Source: Tomocerus qinae (taxonomy: Eukaryota > Arthropoda > Collembola > Entomobryomorpha > Tomoceridae). Taken from it: 64,000 nt of DNA. This document shows, piece after piece, positions 33,490 through 43,488 of this stretch. Under the pieces are notes generated by a model, which was not told the DNA's origin, did no database searches, and saw only the letters and a list, made by a program, of their open reading frames with translations. Each line of letters begins with the position of its first letter. The first letter of the stretch is position 1. The DNA is taken from the NCBI GenBank assembly GCA_020055645.1, contig CM034548.1, positions 496,001 through 560,000 on the forward strand, given 5' to 3'. Position numbers and translations under genes: made by a program.

Positions 33490-34002
33490 TGCAGTCAACA
33501 CTCGCACACCTTATCGCCAGTTAGTCGTTCGGAATAGAGACCTAAGAAGTGGCCATATGTAAAGAATGAGATAACTCATATTACCTACAGCAATTTCCAC
33601 GCTAAGATGCATGAAGATCATGGATATCTAAATATTATTTATCATTCGCCGTACGTATAATGTTCTTCTGCGTTCAGTCACTCGACCTGTAATTTTGTTT
33701 TACATGCACATATTATTGTGACGAGGGAGAGGGTAGAGCATGGCGGCCCCTCCCTCTCTCCATTCCTCTGGTGCTGTGCTCCTTTTGGTTAAATGAAGAC
33801 AGTGGTTGCAGAGGAGGATGAGGGTGAGGAGTTGGGTGAGGGCGAGAAGGCAGATGAGGAGGTTTTCACTAATACACATAAAACTTTTAAAACTATATAT
33901 GTATTATGGGATGTTAGCCTCAATAAACACAAAAGGAGTGCACTCGCAATCACACGAGTGAGGAGCATAAGGCATATACATTTGAAAACCATATATTTGA
34001 AA

Positions 34003-34138
34003 CAGGGCCGCAGTCAGGGGGGGGGGGGGCAAAGGCCTTCCTGAAATCGAAGAAAAGAAAGGAATTTTTGCCTTAAAATTTTTAATTATTATTTGTCGCC
34101 CCCCCCTATCCCGAAATTTTTTTCTGGGTGCGACCCTG
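34003..34138. mobile_element. hAT-like MITE, family A, target duplication ATTTGAAA
   Basis: Starts CAGGGCCGCAGTCAGG and ends CTGGGTGCGACCCTG. ATTTGAAA is duplicated at 33995-34002 and 34139-34146. The interior matches 10717-10872 in inverse orientation (GAAATCGAAGAAAAGAAAGG). Non-coding. Confidence 0.88.
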
Positions 34139-34265
34139 ATTTGAAATAATTTTAGAATGAAAAGGGGGGTAAAAGTTATAAATGGGCACAATCAGTGGCC
34201 GTGTTATAGATTATTCGACTTCTAACATCTAACAGATTTCTTGACACCGCAAATAGGTTCAATCT

Positions 34266-34317
34266 GGTTCAATTCATTTCTCCCTGACTGGGGGAAATGA
34301 ATTGAACCAGATTTTTA
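34266..34317. repeat. Near-perfect 24-bp-arm hairpin
   Basis: AATCTGGTTCAATTCATTTC and GAAATGAATTGAACCAGATT flank a short TCCCTGACTGGGGG loop. Confidence 0.8.
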
Positions 34318-34785
34318 CATCCCCCTTGAGTGGGAGAACATGATGAAATTCTAAAAATGGAATTAACTTTCGTTCCGATCATATTGAAAGGGTCGGGCGA
34401 AAAAACTTAGAATAAAATATACTGATAAGGAACTTAGGCAAATAATCGTTTTTTGTTGGCTTTGGAAAATGACGTCGCTTGCAGTACTTTTTAAATTACG
34501 AGTTATTGGAAATTATTTTTCCGAAATATCCTCCTCACTCGAGTGATTACGAGTGCACTCCTTTTGTGTGTATTGAGGCTAACATACCACAATTTAATAC
34601 ATATACACTACTTTTAAAACCCTTAAAAAGCTATATTTTAGTGAAAACCTCCTCATCTTACTCCTCACCCTCACCCAACTCCTCACCCTCCTCCCAACCC
34701 TCACCCTCCTCCGCCTCCTCCTCACCCTCCTCCTCACCTGCACCCTTCTCACCCTCCTCTACAACCACTGTCGTACTTTAACCCC

Positions 34786-35940
34786 CCCTTTTTGTATTTG
34801 TCGTCTTCACTGCATCAGGGAAATAGACTGTTTTATAATTATTTATTTATAATTCTGTTTGTAACGTTTTTTGTCTACAACTCTCGTTTCTTGCGTCATA
34901 CTATCTATATAAGTTGTGTTATTCCACTGTGTGTCTGAAACGAAACTACTGTATCTTTTTAGTGTATCAATTCTTCAACTAGATTTCTAATTATAAACTG
35001 TCTCCCAATATATTTAATAAGTAAATAGTACTAACATGTATTTTAAATGGTTGAATGAGTTGGAGTGCTGGCAACGCACAATGCTCATCCTCTTTTGTGT
35101 GACTGGTCGCAGGTTTCCAATTCTTATACTTTACTGCTAAATACTAAGTAAGTTAAAGGAGCGGAGAATGAGTAACTGTAATAATAATGTTGTATGCACA
35201 TGGTACCATCATCAACTTTGAATCGACCTCCTCTAAGAGTGGTAAGTTAAGTGTTGAAGTGGGTGGGTAGAAGAGAGGAAGATGGAAGTCGTCAATAAAG
35301 TCAATGACGACAGAACCCACCTGGGAAAGTGTGATGGAGATGTCCGAGTCCCGCCGAGTGTCAAGAGCAACGAATCGCACTGAAGGGATCGTCCTTGAGA
35401 GGAGAATTTGTTGAGCTATTACTAATCTAATCCTACTGGTATGCAAAGCCGGTCTACTAATGTACCCTAAATACTGTAATAATGCCAGTACCAAATCAAA
35501 CCCTACGAAACTACTACATTATGTGTCTACTAATAACTTATTGAATATCTATAGAGGAAAGATAATAAATGTGCAGACAGCTAGTAATTAGTCAAAAGCC
35601 ATAAATACATAATGATATTGCCTATATAGAAAACCCTGTACACAGCATATATATAAACAGTACTAATAATACATAAAATATGCAATTGTCTTTTCGCTCA
35701 ATGTCAGTGGCATCAAATCAAGTCAAATCTTACTGGGTAGAGCAAATCAATAAATATTTATTCGAAGCAGTGTATAACTCCATTCAGTTATTCTCTTACC
35801 TCTTCATACCACAATTGGGACTTATTGGCTAGACTCACCTACCTCACCTCATCTTAGGTGTTCCCTTTGAGGCAGGCATCGAAAATCTCTTGCAACCTTG
35901 CAACGTGGTTGCTGTGGAAATCAGACCTTGCTCCTCCCAC
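34786..35940. other. No gene seen
   Basis: AT-rich spacer. A 113-codon minus-strand frame (35153-35494) has no recognised motif, no start context and no splice support. Confidence 0.35.
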
Positions 35941-35941
35941 A

Positions 35942-35974
35942 CTAAGCCCCGCCCCCGAAGGGGGCGGGGCTTAG
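35942..35974. repeat. Perfect GC-rich hairpin, 15-bp arms, 3-base loop
   Basis: CTAAGCCCCGCCCCC / GGGGGCGGGGCTTAG around GAA. In a bacterium it would look like a terminator stem; here it has no run of T and no gene upstream. Weaker pairing continues outward (CCTCCCACA / TGTGG). Confidence 0.85.
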
Positions 35975-36384
35975 AGTGGAGAGTGTGGAAATTGAAAATT
36001 TAAAAACTGGAAATCGGAAAGTTGGGCTCGGGGAAAACGTGGCATGAAAATTGTTTTGTCCGTTTAAATTTTTTTGATTGAATGGAAATGGGTTTTTTGT
36101 ATGAAACACATCAAAGATGAGTATGACGTATGAGTCGAGTAAAAATTTGGAGAAAACAGGAACTTTGGGAAAAAATTATATATTTGGAGAAATTAGGAAA
36201 TTAGGAGAACAATTGAAATTTGGAGAGAAACTGAAAAAATGCGACAAAACTGGAAATTTGGGAAAAGACCAGAGTTTGCGTTGTCAGGATGAAATTGGTA
36301 TTGTCCACTGGACAAAAGCTAAAGTGTGGAAATTAGAAAGTGGGAGGAGCTTGTTACTGTGGAAATTTAAATTTTTTCGATGCC

Positions 36385-36650
36385 TGTTGAGGACCTGACG
36401 TACCTCACCTCATGTTGTGTTCTTCCTCTGAAGTCTTCACCCACCTCACCTCTTGTCGGTTTTCAACTCTAATGAGCTCACGTACCTCATCTCACGTTGG
36501 GGTTTCCCCCCTGAGGCACTCACCCACCTCACCTCTCATGTCAGGCTTACCCTCTGGGGCACTCACGTACCTCACCTTATATGTCTTATCACCCATAAGA
36601 GCACTCACCTCACCTCCCCTTAACCTCACCTCACTTTTTGTTCCGTCTTG
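36385..36650. repeat. Degenerate ~50-bp minisatellite (CTCACGTACCTCACCTCA)
   Basis: Units of the form CTCAC(G/C)TACCTCACCTCATG followed by a TTxxCCCTCTGAGGCA-like stretch repeat about five times. A further unit is at 35830-35875. Confidence 0.75.
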
Positions 36651-37164
36651 ATATTATACCTGTTGTATTCCGGCGTAATTTTGTGTTTCTAAAAAAATTC
36701 TCAGTTTAAATGTCGTCACGTTTCCAGGGGCCTATTACACCAATATTTAGCACTTTGCTAAGTTATTGTCCAGGAACTGGGCGCAATGGGATAAATTTTG
36801 GAAGCGCAACTGACCCCAAAAATTCAATTTGACTACTAATTTGCCTTTGCATCAGTTTGCATAACCTGGTTTTGCAATTGAGTTATAGAAATCGCAAAGA
36901 ACGTAAAAAGTGCGTGTGTGAATTGCAAAGCGACGTGTAATAGGACCCAGGTTTGTGTATTTATGCTCCTTTTGCATTACAAACATCCTCGTCTTTCCTA
37001 AATAACATCTTATGAATGTCTCTATCTCACATTATGTTAGACAGTCAAGGATAGCCTTACCCCATATGGGGCCCCATGCTAGCTAAAATTTCTAGAAACT
37101 TGAGATAATATATATTCCGTGCTGTTATCATGCCCCTGCTTTGTACATGAAGTTTGTAGACTTC

Positions 37165-37325
37165 ACCGGGAACTCGTTTCAGCATCTGCACCTGTTGAAA
37201 CGAGATTTTGTTCAGTTCCAGCACCTGCTGAAAATAGACCGAATCTCCTTTCAGCACCCTGCTGAAACGAGACAGAGATAATTACAGCACCTGCTGAGAC
37301 TAGACTACTCTCGTTTCAGCACCTA
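37165..37325. repeat. Tandem array of a palindromic unit (TTTCAGCACCTGCTGAAA)
   Basis: About six spaced copies of CAGCACCTGCTGAAA or its halves, joined by CGAGATxxx linkers. Each unit can pair with itself as a TTTCAGCA...TGCTGAAA stem. Confidence 0.75.
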
Positions 37326-37394
37326 TTTTTAAATGATTATAAAACACCATACCTCACTATTAATATATAAATGATTGTGAATCATAATTAACTA

Positions 37395-38610
37395 CTATAA
37401 AAATTATAAATGCATTTAATCATCATAAATGCATCTTCATACTCATATTATATGCATCTTTATCATCATAAATGCATCTTCATACTCATATATGCATCTT
37501 AATCATCATAAATGCATCTTCATACTCATATATGCATCTTAATCATCATAAATGCATCTTCATACTCATATTATATGCATCTTAATCATCATAAATGCAT
37601 CTTCATACTCATATACCGTAATAATCGAATTAATACCTCGGGGGAATTATAGTTTCACGACCATCTTTTGTGCAAGAAAAATCGAAATAATTCCCCGGAT
37701 GGGGAATTATTTCGAAACGGGGAATTATAGTTTCAAAGTCAAGATTTATTAGATTATCAATGCATTATTTTAAAAATATTTAAAGTTTTATTAAAATGTA
37801 ATTAATTTTCTTCGTCAGAGGACAAGTAATGCTTCCATAGGTTCCGTGATAGGTGCATCCATATTATCATCGTCCGAGGGCAGCAAAATGTCATCCTCGT
37901 TAATCAATGGCTGTTCTATTTGTGAAAATTGATTGCACTGCTTTAACCTTTCCAGTCCTTCACTGCAATCTTTGCCTGGTTTAAAGGCGGTGATCAAATG
38001 ATCCTCACTTCCATCCACGGCATTAAGAATTCCGCAAGAATAAAACGAATTTTTTATTACATCTTTAGGAATGTTATCCCAGACTTCGATGATCCAATTG
38101 CAGACAATAAGCAATGGGGGTGGCTTAGGGTTTCCTCCTTTGGTTAATTCAATGCTTCCAGGTGTTGTCACCCATTCATTGTTCTCTTTTAGTACACATG
38201 TACTTACTGTAAGTATACCTGTACTTAAACTGTAAATACATGTGTTTTAGTACACACGTACCAAATGCCCTAAATTTTGACCGGGGAATTATTTCGAAAC
38301 GGGGAATTATAGTTTCAAAGGCTGACATTTACGGGGAAAAATCGATATAGTTCCCCTACCGGGGAACTATCCGGTATGCATCTTACTCATCATAAATGCA
38401 TCTTCATACTCATATATGCATCTTGGTCATCATATATACATCTTAATCATCATATATGCATCTTAATGATCAAATCATCATATATGCATCTTAAGGATCA
38501 AATCATCATAAATGCATCTTAATCCCGATATGTGCATTTTAATAATCAAATCATCATAAATGCATCTTAATCATCATATATGCATCTTACTCATCATAAA
38601 TGCTAAATGA
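37395..38610. repeat. ~40-bp minisatellite (ATGCATCTTAATCATCATAA) split by a transposon
   Basis: Units ATGCATCTTCATACTCATAT and ATGCATCTTAATCATCATAA occupy 37395-37613 and 38374-38610. The pogo-like element at 37614-38376 lies between them. Removing it with one TA restores an unbroken unit. Confidence 0.92.
37614..38376 (-). mobile_element. pogo-like deletion derivative, copy 2, inserted at TA in a minisatellite
   Basis: Left end TACCGTAATAATCGAAT, right end AACTATCCGGTA, with the subterminal ATAATTCCCCG phrases of copy 1 (14237-15094). On the minus strand 38171-37815 encodes WVTTPGSIELTKGGNPKPPP, WIIEVWDNIPKDVI and NSFYSCGILNAVDGSEDHLI. This is the region after the catalytic core of pogo/jerky transposases. 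The tail ...CSEGLERLKQCNQF...EPMEALL is nearly the same as in copy 1. The catalytic core is missing and the right terminal repeat is shortened. Confidence 0.82.
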
Positions 38611-38665
38611 TTATAATGAATTGTAAATAATTATAATATTATAATCATTTACAATTCATTATAAT
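38605..38665. repeat. AT-rich palindrome
   Basis: AATGATTATAATGAATTGTA and TACAATTCATTATAATATCA face each other over a TTATAATATTATAA centre. Directly after it, about 38700-38776, a frame reads LRIQREDESIEEFVYDF, faintly gag-like. Confidence 0.6.
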
Positions 38666-38776
38666 ATCATCTTTCGTAGAAAGACATCCGGATAGGTATA
38701 GAATGATGAGAGATTTATCTTATCGCTTCGAATACAGAGGGAAGATGAGAGCATTGAAGAATTTGTTTATGATTTC

Positions 38777-39032
38777 TGTTACTGACTGACAATCAGCAAA
38801 CATACATAAGACAAAGACAAACCTGACTTCGGACTGAAATCTGACAATTTATTTCATAATATCGGAGGAATACAAATGTACGTCCTACCGCGAGGAGTAA
38901 ATCTAATCAACTGACTAATTTCTGACATTTTCCCTTACTTGTTTGCTAATCACAGATAAAACATATAAAATAACGCAACATCAATAATATAATATAAATC
39001 TCCTTGGAGCCAATGCCTGTCACTCAGCCACA
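38777..39032 (-). repeat. 3' LTR of the BEL/Pao element (256 bp)
   Basis: Matches 44221-44470 along its whole length except for a 6-bp insertion (ATAAGACAAAGACAA here versus AAAAGACAA). The stop codon of the pol ORF lies inside it (39020-39022). Confidence 0.95.
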
Positions 39033-42000
39033 TTACTCTTCCCCGTGAAAGAACTGTCCGTTCTTTCCACTAATCTTTTCGGCTCTACATCCAAGATGCA
39101 TATTTTCAAGACAGGTCTTCGGAAGACTCCAAATGATGTCTTGACGTCGACAACGCGTACAACACCGTCTTCCCCTGGATAGACTGCTGACACTATTCCT
39201 CTTGGCCAACTATTTCGGAATAGGTCTCCATCAGCAATCAACACTAGGTCTCCAATTTCGACATTCTTTTTCTGCTGATGCCATTTTGTCTTTCTAGTTA
39301 ATGTTGGGAGATATTCTCGCATCCATCTCTTCCAGAAATGGTCTGCCAAACGCTGTGCTATCTTCCACTGTTTCCTTAACACCAAATCGTCATCAGAAAA
39401 TCTTCCAAAAGTTCCTCGAAAAGCAGCTACATTAGATGTTCCCATCAAAAAATGATTGGGGGTAAGACTTTCCGGATCATTCGGATCCACAGATACATGT
39501 GTTAATGGTCGTCCATTGACAGTTGCTTCGGCTTCAGCAAACAACGTCCGTAGAACTTCGTCCTTAGTATTTCTTTCCTTTAGAATTGATCCTAGAGCAA
39601 TCTTGACAGATCTGATCAACCTCTCATAGCTTCCTCCAAAATGCGGACCTGCCGGTGGATTGAAATGCCACTCTATCCCTTTTACAGCTAAGTTAGTCAT
39701 AATCCTGTTTTCATCCAAATCCTTAAGAGACTTCTTTATTTCATTACTTGCTCCACGCAAGTTAGTTCCATTATCAGAATATATTTTATTTGGATAGCCA
39801 CGTCTACTAATCATCCGTTGAATAGCCATGATCGTGGAATCGGTGGAAAGTGAATGTGCAACTTCCAAGTGAATTGCTCTTGTAGTAAGGCACATGAAAA
39901 TCACCCCGTACCGTTTTTCGCTTCGTCTCCCGACTGTTACTTGCATTGGTCCAAAATAGTCCATCCCGCACGTAGAGAATGGGTGTAAACAAGAGTTTAC
40001 TCGAAAATCCGGTAACATACCCATTTCTGGCATGACAGGTCTTGCTCTCTTAATTTTACAAAACTGACAGTGATTCCACACACTACGAATAGCAGTCCTC
40101 ATGTTTAAAATCCAAAACTTTTGTCTCATTTCATTGAACACAAATTCTTGTCCATTGTGACCAGCAAATTCATGATAACACTGAATCAACAATCTTGTCA
40201 TAGGATTTTTCGGATCCAATATAATTGGGTACTTTGTGTCACCAACAATTTCCTTTGCTCTGGAGATTCGACCTTTAATTCTTAAAATTCCGAATTCATC
40301 CAAAAACGGTGACAAAGTGTAAATCTTGCTAGACTTTGGAATTTCTTTTCCTTTGCTCAGCAATTCAATCTCGTCATGAAAATTCTCCTTCTGAGATTTT
40401 AAAATCTGATATCGCTCTGCTTTTCCATATTCCTCTACAGTCAATGGAGACAAAGTCAGTGGTTTCTTCCTTATCTTGCAAATGCAATTATAAACAAATC
40501 GCAAAATCCATGCTGTTATACTTAACAATTTTTTCCAAGATGAAAAGTGCATTGCATCTGGAACAACTTGCTGCTCATGATGAATTAGATTTACAAATTC
40601 CTTCTTGAGTTCTAATTCTTCGAGCTTACATTCTTCACCATTACATTTAGCATATAATTTCCATTTCTCTTCAGATTCCAAGAGAAAGCTCGGCCCTGTG
40701 TACCAACGACAATCGCTCGTAAATTCACATGGTTTATTGTCCCTGGTAGACTCATCAGCCACATTTTCATTTGTAGAGATCCAATGCCAATTTTCTACGT
40801 TGGTCAATTCGAGAATTTCTCCAATTCTATGCGAAACGAAAGGTTTGTAAGTTCGGGCATCGGAATTCAACCAGCACAGAACCGTCTTCGAATCTGACCA
40901 GAAATATACATTACTAAATGTTATTTCGTGATTCTCCATTACAGATCTTGATAATCGACTAGCCATGACAGCTGCCTGTAGCTCCAGTCTAGGAATAGAC
41001 ATTGGCCGCAGAGGGGCTACTCGATTTTTAGCACAAACAAAAGACACATTAATTTCTTGACCATTATAAATCCTTATGTAGGAAACTGCAGAGAAAGCCT
41101 TCTCGCTGGCATCACAAAACGTGTGTAATTGTATTGAAATAGCGTTCTCCATGTTCACTGAATAGCATCTTGATATTTTCATTTTCGAAATGCATTTCAA
41201 CTCCAGTAGCCAAGATTTCCACTTTACATTCAACGAATCTGACAGCTCATCGTCCCAGCCAATGCCCGCTCTCCAGATTTCTTGCAGTAAAATCTTAGCT
41301 TTTACTGTGAAATGAGATAAAAAACCCAATGGGTCAAAAATACTCATGACTGTTTTTAGTACTTGTCTTTTAGTAGGTCTTTGTGCTCCAGTGATAATAT
41401 CCGACTCTACTTTGTTGAATTTACATGAAAATGTAAATACATCGGAGTTTGGGTCCCAGTGCATTCCCAAGATTCGTTCAACGGCCAAATCAGACTCCAA
41501 ATTCATATCTTTCATCGAATCAGCTCTCAGATCTTCAGGAATTAATTTCAAAACTTCCTTTGAACTGCATAGCCATTTTCGTATAGTAAATCCTCCTCTT
41601 TTATATACCTCGATCACATCATTGATTAGTTTTATAGCTTCCTCCTCTGTATGTGTACTATCGAGATAATCGTCCATATAATGGCGTTCTACAATTGCTT
41701 TAGCTGCCTCCGGAAATTCTTTCGCATGCTCCTTTGCATTGCGATTCTTGATTTCCTGGGCTTGATACGGAGATGATACTCCGCCAAAAATCATTACATC
41801 CATGACGTAAACGTCTGGTTTTCTCATTCTGTCCATGCCCCTCCAGAGAAAACGCTGAGCGAACAAATCTTCCTTTCGTATTAAAACCTGATGAAACATA
41901 TCTTGAATATCTCCGCTGAATGCAACAGATTTTTGACGAAATTTGTACAATACAGCAGGTAACGGATTGAGTAAGTCTGGCCCCTTTAGCAGTGAGTCAT

Positions 42001-42214
42001 TGAAACTTGTTCCACGATTTTTCGCAGCAGCATCGAACACCAATCTCATTTTCCCAGGTTTGTTTGGGTGAAATACTCCAAAATGAGGAAGATACCAGGT
42101 AGTGGAGGTTTCCACTTTAGCTTCTTCTGCTGTCAATTTCCTCGCAAAACCCTTTCTTACATATTCTTCAATTTTCTCGCAATATTCTTTTGCTACATTT
42201 GCGTCTCTGTCCAT
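39020..42214 (-). CDS. pol: BEL/Pao pol: reverse transcriptase, RNase H, integrase (1,064 aa)
   Basis: The ATG at 42214 opens MDRDANVAKEYCEKIEEYV. RT motifs: SGDIQDMFHQV (~100-110) and HYMDDYLDS with the YMDD box (~179-182). RNase H acidic residues lie in FCDAS (~368), RLELQ (~411) and WSDSKT (~441). The integrase zinc site is H-x4-H (~681/686) plus CQFC (~716-719). The catalytic triad is D in GMDYFG (~752), D in YSDNGT (~814) and E in GGSYERLIRS (~864). A C-terminal DUF5641-like segment follows (FGRFSDDDLVLRKQWKIAQR, WPRGIV), ending in the 3' LTR. This half looks intact. In BEL/Pao elements pol is fused to gag-protease; here the upstream linker is lost, so the ATG is probably not a native start. 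Confidence 0.93.
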   Translation of the reverse strand: MDRDANVAKEYCEKIEEYVRKGFARKLTAEEAKVETSTTWYLPHFGVFHPNKPGKMRLVFDAAAKNRGTSFNDSLLKGPDLLNPLPAVLYKFRQKSVAFSGDIQDMFHQVLIRKEDLFAQRFLWRGMDRMRKPDVYVMDVMIFGGVSSPYQAQEIKNRNAKEHAKEFPEAAKAIVERHYMDDYLDSTHTEEEAIKLINDVIEVYKRGGFTIRKWLCSSKEVLKLIPEDLRADSMKDMNLESDLAVERILGMHWDPNSDVFTFSCKFNKVESDIITGAQRPTKRQVLKTVMSIFDPLGFLSHFTVKAKILLQEIWRAGIGWDDELSDSLNVKWKSWLLELKCISKMKISRCYSVNMENAISIQLHTFCDASEKAFSAVSYIRIYNGQEINVSFVCAKNRVAPLRPMSIPRLELQAAVMASRLSRSVMENHEITFSNVYFWSDSKTVLCWLNSDARTYKPFVSHRIGEILELTNVENWHWISTNENVADESTRDNKPCEFTSDCRWYTGPSFLLESEEKWKLYAKCNGEECKLEELELKKEFVNLIHHEQQVVPDAMHFSSWKKLLSITAWILRFVYNCICKIRKKPLTLSPLTVEEYGKAERYQILKSQKENFHDEIELLSKGKEIPKSSKIYTLSPFLDEFGILRIKGRISRAKEIVGDTKYPIILDPKNPMTRLLIQCYHEFAGHNGQEFVFNEMRQKFWILNMRTAIRSVWNHCQFCKIKRARPVMPEMGMLPDFRVNSCLHPFSTCGMDYFGPMQVTVGRRSEKRYGVIFMCLTTRAIHLEVAHSLSTDSTIMAIQRMISRRGYPNKIYSDNGTNLRGASNEIKKSLKDLDENRIMTNLAVKGIEWHFNPPAGPHFGGSYERLIRSVKIALGSILKERNTKDEVLRTLFAEAEATVNGRPLTHVSVDPNDPESLTPNHFLMGTSNVAAFRGTFGRFSDDDLVLRKQWKIAQRLADHFWKRWMREYLPTLTRKTKWHQQKKNVEIGDLVLIADGDLFRNSWPRGIVSAVYPGEDGVVRVVDVKTSFGVFRRPVLKICILDVEPKRLVERTDSSFTGKSNVAE

Positions 42215-42315
42215 TTTTCTCTCTTGTCCTTGTAACCTTTTAAAAGCTTGACTTTTACTTTCTGGAAGAACTGCATTATCCTCTTTCCAGAGTAAACCAG
42301 TTTCGAACTTATTCC

Positions 42316-43488
42316 CTATTCGACGAGTAGTATCATAGTACCTTTAATGTGGATGCTAGTCCTAAAAGAATCTTCTTCCATTTTCGTACATGAATTGGCC
42401 CATTTCAAATGTAAAGGGTCCCTGAATCCTAAAGCTCCTATTTGCTTTGCAATTCTTGTATCAATCATCGTGACCGTAGAAGCATTGTCAAATAAAGCAT
42501 ATGTACTAACTTCTCCTTTAGGACCTCTCACAACAACAGGAACGACCATAAGCAGTACTGTCTTTTCTACTAATAATGTAGTACATACTTCTTCCGGCTT
42601 CTTCTTTTGCCTTCTATGGAGTAGTTTGTGGTGTGGAAATTCGCATTGATTTACACCACAGCAAGATTTATTCCTGCATTGGGAAGTGTGGTGCCCAGGC
42701 TTCAGGCAGGAAAAGCATAGCTTCTTCTCCAAAACGAAGTTCCATCTACCATCTTCATCTTCTTTCGCAAACAACTGACAGTCATCAATTAAATGTTCTT
42801 TGCTACAAAATACACATACTTGCTTGCCTCTCTTACTTGTCACCATCATGAATGGACTAGGACGTTCAAATTTCTTGTTTTTATTAAAATTTCCATGCTC
42901 AACTTTCTTTTCTGGTGGATTGAGATAAGGCATACTGACACAGCTCGCTCCATTTGAAACTTTTTCAATCCACTCCGAGAAATCCTTCAGATTTACAGCT
43001 TCTGTCGAATCAAAAATCTTCTCTCCCCACCGTAAACGTAGGTGATCAGGGAGTTTTCCAACTAGCTCTTCCATGAGCTGAGGATTGTACAAATGACCGA
43101 TAGCTTTTAGACTCTCCATCGTTGTAACTAGATTTCGCACAATGTTTGAGAATTCGATCAATTTTTCAAAATTCCCGTACTTTGGTGGTTGTAATTTTCT
43201 TGCTTTCTCGACTAGCACTTTTATGATGTACTCAGGTCGACCAAAACTGATTTCCAGAGTTTTAATAACCTTTTCTAGATTCTCCGGGACAATCATCATG
43301 CTAAGAACTGCTTCTTTAGCTTTTCCTTTCAGACATTTCTGCAGTCGGTACATATTCTCATCCTTTGAGAATCCACACAATTCAGTAGATCTTCTGAATT
43401 GCGCGATAAAATTTGGCCACTCCTCTGGATCACCAGAAAAATGTGGCAACTCCTTCCCAGTAGTCTGTCTGGCTAAAATCTTTTCCAT
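42316..43488 (-). CDS. gag: BEL/Pao gag C-terminal part with zinc knuckles and start of protease
   Basis: 390 codons, in the same frame as 43489-44169 but separated from it by a single TGA. Capsid-like region: LPHFSGDPEEWPNFIAQFRR (~15-35). Zinc knuckles: CVFCSKEHLIDDC (~225) and CFSCLKPGHHTSQC (~258), followed by a CCGVNQCEFPHHKLLHRR tail typical of BEL gag. The aspartic protease begins at TYALFDNASTVTMID (~330), with DNAS where DxGS is usual. The frame ends at GTMILLVE, well before the expected end of the protease region. The pol frame resumes about 100 bp later with DTTRRIGNKFETG, so part of the protease-to-RT linker has been deleted. Confidence 0.88.
   Translation of the reverse strand: MEKILARQTTGKELPHFSGDPEEWPNFIAQFRRSTELCGFSKDENMYRLQKCLKGKAKEAVLSMMIVPENLEKVIKTLEISFGRPEYIIKVLVEKARKLQPPKYGNFEKLIEFSNIVRNLVTTMESLKAIGHLYNPQLMEELVGKLPDHLRLRWGEKIFDSTEAVNLKDFSEWIEKVSNGASCVSMPYLNPPEKKVEHGNFNKNKKFERPSPFMMVTSKRGKQVCVFCSKEHLIDDCQLFAKEDEDGRWNFVLEKKLCFSCLKPGHHTSQCRNKSCCGVNQCEFPHHKLLHRRQKKKPEEVCTTLLVEKTVLLMVVPVVVRGPKGEVSTYALFDNASTVTMIDTRIAKQIGALGFRDPLHLKWANSCTKMEEDSFRTSIHIKGTMILLVE

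Larger units (their letters stand above)
33793..34783. mobile_element. Inverted-repeat element with GAG-rich minisatellite arms
   Basis: Left arm 33793-33960 (GACAGTGGTTGCAGAGGAGG, GAGGAGTTGGGTGAGGG, GATGTTAGCCTCAATAAACA) is inverted at 34525-34783, where the GAGGGTGAGGAG units are expanded. The ~560-bp spacer contains a younger family A MITE (34003-34138) and a hairpin (34266-34317). The element begins about 300 bp after the stop of the PNP-like gene and could overlap its 3' UTR. Confidence 0.7.

Noticed and set aside
35153-35494. 113-codon minus-strand ORF
   Set aside because: No motif, no homolog recognised, and surrounded by repeat-rich intergenic DNA.
35942-35974. Rho-independent terminator
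   Set aside because: The window is eukaryotic, there is no T run after the stem and no gene upstream.
37165-38610. CRISPR array (regularly spaced short repeats)
   Set aside because: Units are contiguous or irregular minisatellites without unique equal-length spacers, in a eukaryotic genome.
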